Below, one piece after another: positions 46,018-56,519 of a stretch of DNA of 64,000 nucleotides. The DNA comes from Lantana camara (taxonomy: Eukaryota > Streptophyta > Magnoliopsida > Lamiales > Verbenaceae), in contig CM074855.1 in the NCBI GenBank assembly GCA_037501455.1, forward strand, positions 26,623,001-26,687,000. The letters are read 5' to 3'. The notes beneath the pieces are model-generated. The model worked only from the letters and a program-made list of their open reading frames with translations, was not told where the DNA came from and did not search any database. The number at the start of each line of letters is the position of its first letter. Position 1 is the stretch's first letter. The translations under genes and the position numbers were made by a program.

Positions 46018-46911
46018 TCCCTTAGTCAACATGGCCAAAGGGAACCTGACTACATAGGCTCAGGCCTATATTGCAACCATCCACTCCATCAGAATCCCGA
46101 GTAAAGTTGAAGAAGCCCTCAAAGATGAAAAATGGGTGCGGGCCATGGAAGTGGAAATGAAAGCACTCGAGAAAAACGAAACATGGGAGAAGTGCATCAT
46201 TCCCGAGGAAAAAGGATGGTAGGGCACCGTTGGGTCTTCACAGTGAATCATCGAGCAGATGGGAGTATCGAGAGGTACAAAGCAAGGTTGGTGACGAAAG
46301 GGTACACACAGATATACGGGATCGACTACCTAGAAACCTTCTCCCTAGTGGCCAAAATCGACAACATCAAGGTACTATTCTCGATAGTTTAGCTAACTGA
46401 GATTGGGAAATCTATCATTTTGATGTCAGAAATGTGTTATTTCATGGGGACCTTCAGGAGGAAGTGTACATGGAACCCCCTCGGGGGTTCAACGGGGAAT
46501 TCAGAGATAGGGAAGTGTGCAAATTAGGGAAAGCCCTGTACAGGTTAAAGCAGTCGTCCAGGCCCTGTTTTGGGAGCTTTTCAGCAGTCATGAAGAAGTA
46601 TAACTACCATTAGAGTAACTCAGATCATACGCTTTTCATCAAATGGAGAGATGGGCTAGTGACGTGTCTCATCATCTACATCGATGATATGATCATCCAA
46701 GGGGATGACACACAGAAAATCTCTCAGTTAAGGGAGAACTTATTCAAGGAATTTAAAATGAAGGACCTAGGGTAGCTGAAGTATTTTTTCGGGATAGAGG
46801 TGCTACAGTCCAAGAAGGGGATATACATTTCTCAAAGGAAATTTATTCTTGACCTGTTAGCTGAAACTAAGTTACTGGAGTGCAGATCAGCTGATACTCC
46901 CATGGTAGTTG
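46018..46911 (+). pseudogene. Copia D reverse transcriptase, interrupted at its end by TRIM C
   Basis: [20 protein letters not shown] and [14 protein letters not shown] (46132-46392) are RT N-terminal blocks. Stops and frameshifts follow, then LKQSSRPC and IIYIDDMIIQGDD (catalytic Y-I-D-D at about 46677-46688), KDLG and FGIEVLQSKKGIYISQ. The frame reaches SADTPMVV at 46911 and is cut by C (LTR start 46912). It resumes in the RNase H part at about 60386. Confidence 0.85.
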
Positions 46912-47038
46912 TGAGAATTAGTTATTAGGGTTACACTACTTTGGGCTTATGGGCCTGACCTAGGGTTTAATCTTACTCTATATATTTGTACTCTCTTGTT
47001 TCTTAGTAATATATCGTATTCTACTTTTTCTCTTCACA
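46912..47038 (+). repeat. TRIM C 5' LTR
   Basis: 127 bp with a TATA-like CTATATATTTG near 46977-46987. The partner begins at 59320. Confidence 0.82.
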
Positions 47039-47149
47039 TGGTACCAGAGCGGTACGATCCTAGAAAAAACAAAAAAGAAAACCCTAACCACTGCATTAAT
47101 CTCCTACCTACGTGCTACTACATACTTCCAACCCTGCCTAACTGATTGC

Positions 47150-47300
47150 ATGTGTTTCCTGCCTGACTGACTGCCTACGCACTGTTGCGTGCTTCCTACC
47201 TAACTGACTGCCTGCGCGCTGTTGCGTGCTGCGTGCTTCCTGTCTAACTGACTACCTGCACATTGTTGCGTGCGTCCTGTCTAACTGTCTGTTTGTGTCC
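47150..47300 (+). repeat. Tandem repeats in the internal part of TRIM C
   Basis: Units of about 37-44 bp (47158, 47195, 47239, 47276) with the pattern CCTGNCTAACTGACTGCCTGC...TGTTGCGTGC. They produce open frames (47226-47538) of low complexity that are not genes. Confidence 0.7.
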
Positions 47301-47438
47301 TCACTACATCCTCATGCACTCCTATTTGTGTCCTCGTGCGCTCCTGCCTGCGTCATCATGTACCGACCCTCCTATCTGCGTCCTCGTACGCGGCTCTCCT
47401 TATTGCGTCCTCGTGTGTGATACCCCATCCGCTCGCAC

Positions 47439-49447
47439 TGTTGGAAAACACAAAAGAGTTGAGCAGCGGAAGTTTAAAATTTTCCAAAAGTTAAATCGTT
47501 GTCTTGCAATTTTCGTATCGTATCGTAGGGTGTTTTAGAAACTTACAAAGGTAGAAGCTTTCTAGTGATGTCGTTACCGCCTAATGAACACCCTTCAAGC
47601 CAAATCCCTCGAACGACCTTCAAATTAGACTCCAAATTAGAAGCCCTCCAAAGCGTATCCACACCAGTCCTAGAACACGATCAAGCGAGTGAGAATGCTA
47701 GTTCTATGGCTTGTGTTAGGCTAGGATTTTCTTTGAAAACTTTTCTTTTGGATTTTCTCAAAAACTTAACACTTCTAGAGTGTTGGTCTAAAGAATAAGA
47801 GAAGCACCTCCACTAGTATAAATACTAGTGGGTTTCGAACCTACTAGGGCTTCTCTAAGCCTAGTGGACTTTTTTTTCTTGCTCACTAATTAACTAATTA
47901 ATTATTAATTTAATTGGAAGAATAAGTTCTCAACTTGTTCTCCAAGTCTTGCAAGAATAACCTTCTCTCTCCTACAATAAGAAATTTGACTTTTCAACTT
48001 TCCCAAAGCTAAAAGTCAAGATTCAATAAATAATTTAATTCCCAATTAATTATTTATTGGGTTAAGTTTATTTGAGAATAGTCTTAACAATTTATTCAAA
48101 ATTAATTAAAAGACTAAAATTAATTAATTACAATTTAATTAATTAATTCTAGAAAAGAATTCACGTGTAATATAATTACAAAAATGGAATCACGTACGTA
48201 CCATGTGTGCATGGCACGTGGCAGCCACGCAGGCTACGCGTGACACGTGGCAGTCAAGTATCCTTGACACGTGGCAATGCCCACGTGTTCCAATCCCCAT
48301 TTTTTATCAACAATTTGATCTTTCGTTAATCATATTAACATCCTACCATAACCCTCGTATTCTAGCATTTGTGTGTGACCTTTTAGGTTAATTATTCGAT
48401 TAGCAATTACAATAATTAATTAATTCCCTAATTAATTAATCACATTACCGTAATCTAGCAATGGGTGTGTAAACCCTAGCCGAACAACGAAATAAATCGA
48501 AGAACCTTTCAGTCAATGAGAATCAGTGAAATGCGATCCTCCTACAATCTCTCAATCAAGAACTAAGGCATGTGAATATTCTTAAAGCCTAAATATTCTT
48601 GATCTTTAAAGTTAAGTTCGTTTCATATCCATATCGATCTCAATCCTAAAAAATCCCATTTTCTAGATGTCTTGACCTTTTATCCACCTTGGCTAAGGGT
48701 TTAATGTTTAATGGACTACGAATAACTTAATCAGTAAGAGATCATTCTTATTCTTAACAAGTGTAGGTCCTTTATCGATTCTACTAATTCTTCATATGCC
48801 ACTTGTGTAATCCCAACATAGGCCGTGGTTCAGGTGTCTATATGGCGACACCCTTTTGAGCCTATATCAAAGATTACAGAGTTAGCTCATATGAGACATT
48901 ACAGAACCTCAAATCTAAGGATTAATGAATCACGTCATTGACCTGTGAGTTATTTTCTAATCTGGAAGTTTCTGAAAACTTTCTTTCCCATTGAGGAATG
49001 TTCTCACGCGGGACATCTCAGTGATGAAGTTCTTGTAACAATCACCCTTATATATTATGAACGCATCAACGTATGCACTTATCACTCCATGAAACTGAGT
49101 GATCCTTTAAAAGAACATAATCACATAAGCAAGTCTCAGCAGAGTCAAGGTCGACACTCCCACTGTCTGTCGGACTCATTAACTTGGAAAAGTTTCTAAT
49201 CCTCGCCTATGGAGTTAAGAACTTGTTTCATGTGCCGTTCTTAAAACGACAAAGTTCTTAACGGCCTCATCGGATTAGGGGAGTTCAGTACATGCAAAAT
49301 ACAGTCAAACCCAAACAGACATAAATAAACACATAAAGAAGTGATTGCTTATAAACAAAATCATTTCGTTTATTATTCAAAGATTGTTTGTGATTTTACA
49401 AGAAAATAGTAAAGCAAACATCTGCTTTAAGGGCACTATTCCTAACA
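47439..49447 (-). repeat. Solo LTR of the copia B family in opposite orientation
   Basis: TGTTGGAAAACACAAAAG to CACTATTCCTAACA is the reverse complement of the copia B LTR over its whole length (2,009 bp). Flanked by perfect CGCAC duplications (47434-47438 and 49448-49452), so it arose by recombination between the two LTRs of one inserted element, with loss of the inner part. It keeps the bases CTAATCGAATAATTAACC that the copia B 5' LTR lost. Confidence 0.93.
48162..48287. promoter_or_regulatory. Cluster of five G-boxes (CACGTG) in the solo LTR
   Basis: CACGTG at 48162, 48215, 48244, 48268 and 48282, within 126 bp. Three lie in GGCACGTGGCA or GACACGTGGCA, the ABRE/G-box form bound by bZIP and bHLH factors in plants. 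The copia B LTRs have one such core here. Role as a promoter enhancer is inferred. Confidence 0.65.
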
Positions 49448-51931
49448 CGCACGAACAGGTTTGTGCCACGTGTGAGTTTAATTATCGTATTTTTATTTAT
49501 TTTGCATATTAATTGATGCATTTATATTTGAATTATATTTTCTTATTTAATTCTTATATGAATTATTTGATAAAAATATGCCCTATTTGAATTTATGAAA
49601 TGAATTCTTTGGAATTGTGAGAATTTGTGAATTATGAATTTGAATCCCAAGCATGCTAATTTTGTGAATTATGTGATATATATGATTTTAGGACTTAATT
49701 GTATGTTTTAAACTTGATTTGGACTCAATTGAACTTTTGTTCAAACTTTTGGGCCATTTTGTGAATTGGCCACTCTTGAGTCATTAATTCATAACTTGAG
49801 GTCGGGAACTCGGATTTGAGTTTCGTCTTTGCCGCTAGACTTGAATCGACGATTCGGACCTAATAGAATAAGCCTTGTAAATTTTCGATGCCTTTTTGAC
49901 CCCCGACGATCCAAATTTCAGCCCCGCATACGTAATACGTACCTATGAGCTACTTGAGAGCTATGAAAACTATTCTTTGTCCTTGCTTTGACTATTATAC
50001 ACCCCAAAGCCATCTGTTTCTCCCTTACTCAGCTGAAGTTTGAACCAAACCTCCAAGAGAAGAAGAAGAAGACCTTTTCCTCTATTGTTGTGTCCTTTAA
50101 GCTCAAGTTTAGGCTTTTTCTTGCTCCAACTTCTTAATGTAAATTAGGATTCTTTTTCTCCTTGTTCTTATGATCATTTTCATCCATATAAATCATGTTT
50201 TGATGTTGGAAATCCATGAATATGCCATACTTTATGAATAGTTAGGGTATATGGAAGAATTTGGAAGAACTTAATCTTTCATGCCTAGTTTGAGCTTTGG
50301 GACTTATATGTTGATCAACATGGAACATTTATTGCATATCTTTAGTCCTATTTAATGTTGTTGAAGGGTTCTTGAGTTGCCATTAATATGCATATGAGTT
50401 CTTGGAAGAAACTTGAAATTTTTGCTTCTTTGATCACCTTTCATTTCCGATTTGATGCTGCACTTATGGAGGTGATTTGGTGTGTTTTTCTTGCTTGTTT
50501 TTGTGGTTTTCTTACTCCTTTACATCCTATTATGTTGCTACTTTAGTTATGAATGAAGAACAAGGGTTTTAATGCTCAATTCCACGGACAAAACGAAGTA
50601 AACCTGACGCCATGCCGGTGTCAGCAACCCTTCCCGCGAGCAGACACGGTCGTGTCTCAGAGGCTCCATTCTCCGTACTGAGACACGGCCACGTCTCCTT
50701 TTTTGCATGGGGAGAGACATGATCATGTCTCAGCCCTGACTTCGAACCATTTTGGTTCTGTATTGAGACATAGCCGTGCCTCATTTTGTTCCTCGGAGGA
50801 GACATGACCGTGTCTCATCTCTTGTGTGTGACTGCTGTGCTTTTTCGTTTTTGTTCGCTTGTTTTGTTATTTTCTTGCTTCCTATATGATTTCTAAATGT
50901 TATTAGCATGTTATATTATGTGTTATTTTCGTTTTTGTACGCTTGTTTTGATATGATTTGAACAAGTTATGAATCAATATACCTTAAGTGGTACGTTTAT
51001 GCACTTCATATGCATACATTGCATTCATGAGCATTGACATCTCATTGGTTCATAATTGAGTCTAAGTGTTGGGTATTGTCTTCTTTTGTTTCAGAGCCTC
51101 TTCCGGAAGTCACCGAGCCCGAGGTTTAGGTGTTTGTTGCTTGTTTTAGCCCGATCTCTACACTTTCTTTTGCTACAAGGTGAGTTTTAGGAATTTTCGC
51201 CTTAGTTATGAATCCTATGACCATTATGTGATGTTTTCTCACTCCGCATACGACTATATACTTATTATATAGTTAAATAGGTGTGTTTAAGCTATGTTTA
51301 TGATCTTATGAATTCCCTTTAAGTTTACGAAATTGGTATAAGTATGAGCATACGTAAGCTTTTGATTTGAATCCTTTGGTACGTTTATGTTATGTATGAG
51401 CGAGGTATACCCTGAATGATGGAAAATTGGTTTGATTTGGTATGTTGGGCCCTGGGAAGTATGGGTAAGGAATGCCTGGGATGGCAAAGGCTATCGAGTT
51501 TGGCCTGTGTATAATTCCCTTTGAGGTATTCACGCGTGATTCTTGGAAGTTGGGAAGGTGTGGTACTTTGAACCCTCGGTCGATAACCGGGGAAGGCATA
51601 TCGTGAGTTAGCTACCCCATATATATTTGCATTGTAGGTGGAGAGGGTTTGACTCCCAAAACACCATGTAGGGTTTGATGAAAATTTTGGGCCGTGTGGC
51701 CAATGTATATATGCTAGTGTATGTTTAATGAGCTCTATTTGGATCCTGTTGATGGCTTCCGCAATTTTGTTACTTGTTTTGTCTTAGCCCCGCTTAGCCC
51801 AGTGTGTGTGTTTGTGTAGGTCCTCGTTCACTTAGACTTGGGCTCATGTATGGACTTTCATTTCATATGTGGGTTCGGGTCTAGGTGCGGGGGATGTGAT
51901 GACCCGTCGCTCCGGAAGCTACATCCTAAAG

Positions 51932-51943
51932 TGTTATCAGAGC
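51932..51943 (+). other. Gypsy F primer binding site (Met-tRNA type, one mismatch)
   Basis: TGTTATCAGAGC, 8 bases after the LTR end, matches the TGGTATCAGAGC site with one change. The related gypsy E keeps TGGTATCAGAGC. Confidence 0.75.
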
Positions 51944-52119
51944 TCTCGGTTGCAAAACCAGAGCTCTAGTGTCGAGTCGGGTTTATCTAGGTCGTACCAC
52001 ATCAAACAACGTGGTTATATGACTTTATGTAGCTTATTTGTTTATACGCTTATTAATTGTACACATGAACATGTACTAACCCACACGCATGATATTTGGA
52101 ACTCTTTGATCTTTGTAGG

Positions 52120-53100
52120 ATGCCTCCAAGAAGAGAACACCGCCGTGAATCGATCTCTGGACTGCAGACACCGCAGGGATAATTCTCCTTAGGCCAAAAA
52201 TAATCCCCCACCTCAAATGGAACTTGAGGGATTCATGGAGAGGTTATGTGCTTTTCTTGACACCCGTTATCGTCAGAATACACCCCCGGCCGAAAATCAA
52301 GAAGGGGGCCAAATTACACATATTCTACGGGATTTCCGAAATCAAAACCCTCCAAAGTTCAAAGGTAGTGATGACATACAAGCCGAGGAATGACTCATTC
52401 AGATTGAGAGAATTTAGGACCCAATTCCATGTAGGTCGATTGAGAAAGCAAGATGCACTATCACCACGGTGCACAAACAGGCCTATAGTTGGTGGACAAG
52501 CATCCGGGCTCGTTTGGATGCCGCCAAAGATGAAGTAAATTGGGAAACTTTTGCCCGGGAATTTCGCAACAAATATATCACTATCGTCGCGAGAGACTGG
52601 AGACTTAAGGAATTCATGGACCTTAAGCAGGGTGGAAAAATGGTCACCGAATACATCAATGAATTTGATCGTTTATCTAGGTATGCTCCCAAGATTGCCA
52701 ATGATGATTGACACAAAGCTCTCCAATTCCTACAAGGTTTGAGGGAAGATATGAAAGATGCTCTCAAGGCCGTTGATATCGATACTTGGGCCCTTGTCAC
52801 CGAAAAAGCTTTGAAAGTAGAAGATCGAGTGGTGGATAGGAGGAAGACTTCTCACACCGGGCATGGTTCTAGCTCGGGAGGTCGAAATAAGTATGGTAAG
52901 AAGCCGCCTTTCCAAGCTTTTCAATCGGCTAAACCTCAAAATAAGCAACCCCGACCCACGGGGCAAAGCCAACCTTTGTCACTTCCGACACCGGTCCAAG
53001 CTCAATGTACTTATTGTAAGGAAAATGATTTAGTGGAGAATAGGTTCAAGCTACACAAAAGATGTTTCATTTGTGGGGCATCGGTATGGTGAGCAATTGC
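52120..53100 (+). pseudogene. Gypsy F gag (broken; zinc knuckle lacks its His)
   Basis: ATG at 52120 gives MPPRREHRRESISGLQTPQ, then a stop. The same MPPRR start opens the gypsy E gag. Capsid part: DEVNWETFAREFRNKYI and EFMDLKQGGKMVTEYINEF in 52469-52711, and DALKAVDIDTWALVTEKAL in 52739-53092. The zinc knuckle starts CFICG at about 53068 but then changes frame, with the His codon lost before SNCPKKK. Not functional. Confidence 0.88.
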
Positions 53101-54930
53101 CCTAAGAAGAAATGCACAGGAGGAAATCAAAGGCCCGTTATTCAAGCTAGGGCCTATACTTTGGGAGGTGAAGAAGAAGAAACGGTTGAAATTGATCCAA
53201 ATGCTGTGGTGGAAGGTACAATTAGCATTCATGACACTACATTACATGCATTGTTTGACACCGAGACTACTCATTTCTTTATTTCTCGGTCTTGCTTCTT
53301 TGTTGTGTTTGCCTATTTTCTTGTGTGCGCATGATTATGTGGTGAGCTCTCCCCTCGGGGGAAGCTTGGTGACTTGTCGAATGTATCGGGAGTGTCCGGT
53401 GAGCTTTGAGGGCCGTGTTTTCCTTGCCAAGTTGGTCGAGATGCCGATGCAAAGGTATGGGGTAATCCTTGGAATGGACTGGTTGTTTGAGCACCGAGCC
53501 GTGATGGATTGCCTTGAGAAGGAAGTTTCTTTGGGTTCTGTGGTTTTCACAGGCGAGAGGTTGAAGTCAAGCCCGTTTGTTTCCTTTGTTGAGGCAAGTA
53601 AGCTGGTCCGGGACGGTGCAACAGGTTTTGTGGCCTATCTTTTGAACAAACCTAAGGATCAGGCCAAACTTGAAGAGACAGAGGTTGTAAAAGAGTATGC
53701 CGATATTTTTTCTAAGACTTTGGGTTCTCTACCCCCCCAATAGGGACATCGAGTTTGTTGTAGAACTACATTCCGGAGCAGAGCCTTTCTCGAAGACTCC
53801 CTATAGGATGGCTCCTGCTGAACTTGAGGAGTTGAAGTCGCAGCTTGATGAACTTCTAGCTTGCGGGTACATCCGTCCGAGCACTTTTCCGTGGGGTGCT
53901 CTCATTTTGTTTGTAAAGAAGAAAGATGGAACGTTACAGATGTGCATTGATTATCGTGAGTTGAATCAGATGACCATGAAGAACAAATACTCGTTGCCTC
54001 ATATCGAGGAATTGTTCGATATTCTGTACGGGTTATTATCACCTACGTATCAGGGAGGAGGATATTCTGAAGACCGGGTTCAATGCTCGATATGGGCATT
54101 TTGAGTTCATTGTGATGGGTTAATAAATGCCGCAGTTGTGTTCATGGACATGATGCACACTCTTCAGGCCTTTTCTTGACAAGTTCGTGGTGATCTTCAT
54201 AGACGATATCTTGGTGTATTCTAGGTCCGCTGAAGAGCATGCACAACATCTTCAAATCATCTTGGAAACACTAAAGGAACATCAGCAAGTGTGAGTTTTG
54301 GATCGATAAAGTCATATTCCTAGGCCATATCATTTCAGGTAATGGAGTTGAAGTTGATCTATCCAAGATTTAGTCAGTGCTTCTTTGGGACAGACCGAGA
54401 AATGCTTCAGAGATTAGAAGTTCTCTTAGGTTAGCAGGGTATTATCGCAGGTTCATAAAGGACTTCTCTAAGATTGACACCCCGTTGACTCGGTTAACTA
54501 AGAAAGAGGTACGATTTGAATGGGATGACAAGTGCGAGGTGAGTATCCAAACCATGAAGGTGAGGTTGACCTCTACACCGGTTCTTACCCTACCTTAGTG
54601 TACCGAGGGTTATGCAGTTTACACAGATGCTTCCAAAGAAGGTCTCGAATGTGTTTTGATACAAAATGGTAGAGTGGTAGCTTATACTTCGAGAAAGTTG
54701 AAGGAGCATGGGAAGAATTACCCTACTTATAACCTTGAATTGGCCGCCGTTGTGTTTGCTTTGGCAAAGTGGCGACACTATGTTTACGGTGCAACGTTTG
54801 AAGTGTTTATCGATCATCAAAGCCTCAAGTATCTCTTTTCTCAAAAAGATTTGAATGTGAGACATAGGCGTTGGGGCGGGGGGAGTTTCTAGAGGATTAT
54901 GATTGCACAATCCAGTACCACCCCGGTAAG
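53101..54930 (+). pseudogene. Gypsy F protease, reverse transcriptase and RNase H
   Basis: Protease: ALFDTETTHFFISRS at about 53245, the D-T-G triad reading D-T-E; later [66 protein letters not shown] in 53697-54104; a frameshift then removes the Y-x-x-L block. [16 protein letters not shown] is the catalytic box (about 54190-54240). RNase [46 protein letters not shown] (54656-54892). At least four frame changes or stops. Confidence 0.9.
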
Positions 54931-56510
54931 CCCAATGTGGTAGCCAATGCCTTGAGTAGGAAGGCAAGTGTGGCTAGTTTGGAAGCTGGTTCTTCGAGTT
55001 TGGGTCCAGAGGTTTTGGTTTCAGGGACTTGGTTGGCTAATCTCACCGTTAAGCCAGATTTGAAACAACAGTTGTTGGGAGCTCAAACTTCAGATGCCGA
55101 GATTCAGAAGTTTGTTGTTCGATCAAGAGTTGATCCGAATTCCAAATTCAGATTAGATGATTCGGTTTTGTTGAGGTTTGAAGCAAGACTATGTGTCCCG
55201 GAAGAGCTCAAGAGACTTATACTTGAGGAAGCAAATCACTCATGGTACTCTATCAATCCGGGAGATACCAAGATGTATCGGGATTTGAAGGAGAAGTTCT
55301 AGTGGAGTAGCATGAAAAGGGATGTCGCAAACTTTGTGAAGCGATGTTTGACATGTCAAAGAGTGAAAACTGAGCACCAGAAGCCGGGAGAAACTCTCTA
55401 ACCGCTTCCTATTCCCGAATGGAAGTGGGAACAAGTGACAATGGACATCATGTCCGGTTTTCCAAGAGTTAAAGGAGGGTATGATGGAATATGGGTGATT
55501 GTTGATAGATTTACCAAATCAGCCCATTTCCTCAAGGTTCGGATGTCCGACAAGGTACCAAAGCTAGCCGAGTTACACTGCAGAGAGATCATCAGATTAC
55601 ATGGACTGACAAGGTTCACTTCGATCTTTTGGCAGAATCTTCAGAAGTATTTGGGCACAGGCTCAATTTTAGCACCGCCTCACATCCTCAAACAGACGAA
55701 CAATCTAAAAGGTTAATTTAGTACTTAGAGGATATGCTCAGGGTGTGTGCGTTGGATTTCCAGGACAAGTGGGACGAGAACCTACCGTTGGTTAAGTTTG
55801 CCTACAATAACAATTTCCAAGCCTCGATCAAGATGGCTCCTTATGAAGCACTTTACTGGAGGAAGCGTAGGTCTCCTCTGTTTTGGGACATTGAAGATTG
55901 GAGGTGGATCGAAGAAGATAAGCTCGCGAGAGCGGAGCCTAAGGAAACCATTGCGGAAACCATTGAGAAGGTTCAAAAAATCCGGCAACAGATGAAGGCA
56001 GCTCAAGCTCGTCAGAAGAGCTATGCCGATAAGAGAAGAAGGCCTTTAGAGTTCGAAGTTGGAGATCGAGTCTTTTTAAAGGAATCTCCTAGAAATGGCT
56101 TCACTCGAATATGTAAAGGTGGAAAGCTCAATCCACGATACCTCGGGCCTTTTGAGATGTTGGAAGGGATTGGTGAGACAGGCGTATAGATTAGATCTAC
56201 CGCCGAGTTTAATCGGGATACACAACATATTTCATGTTTCTCAACTTCGCAAGTACTATCCCGACGAGGTAACCGTTCTCCCTGTTGAAGAGGTACAACT
56301 AGAGCCGGAATTGACGATAGTAAAGCACCCGATTGTAATTCAGGACCGAAAGATGCAAAAGTTAAGGAACCGGTAGATTCCCTTAGTCAGAGTCCTTTGG
56401 AGAGATCAGAAGTCCAAAGAGTCTACTTGGGAGACTGAGGAAAAGATGAGAAGTTTGTACCCAGAGTTGTTCAGTGCCGAGGCGAACCTGGGGACCAGGA
56501 TCTCTGAAGG
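54931..56510 (+). pseudogene. Gypsy F integrase with chromodomain-like C-terminus
   Basis: YHPGKPNVVANALSRK begins the RNase H-integrase joint. The HHCC finger region is broken by a TAG near 55300. The core has MDIMSGFPRVKGGYDG and VDRFTKSAHF in 55435-55716; the second acidic box is rearranged (FTSIFWQNLQ). NLPLVKFAYNNNFQASIKMA is followed by the GPR/Y-type C-terminal domain (FEVGDRVFLKESPRNG, RYLGPFEMLEG). VRVLWRDQKSKESTWETEE at about 56390-56450 is a chromodomain-like end, as in chromoviruses. Frameshifts break it. Confidence 0.88.
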
Positions 56511-56519
56511 AGGGGAGGT
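56506..56519 (+). other. Gypsy F polypurine tract
   Basis: GAAGGAGGGGAGGT, immediately before the 3' LTR start TGTGACACCCTG at 56520. Confidence 0.85.

Larger units (their letters stand above)
47416..51923 (+). repeat. Gypsy F 5' LTR (interrupted by a solo LTR)
   Basis: Starts TGTGATACCCCATCCGCTCGC; the solo LTR follows, then resumes at GAACAGGTTTGTGCCACG and ends GGAAGCTACA. Leaving out the insertion it is about 2.5 kb. It contains five near-palindromes of GAGACACGGCCGTGTCTC type at 50641-50816. A segment corresponding to about 58130-58905 of the 3' LTR is missing. Confidence 0.9.

Noticed and set aside
47226..47538. Cys-rich small proteins
   Set aside because: Low-complexity frames produced by tandem repeats in TRIM C.
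50635..50820. CRISPR-like spaced palindromes
   Set aside because: Plant LTR context, units diverge and spacers are unequal; the array is repeated in both LTRs of one retrotransposon.
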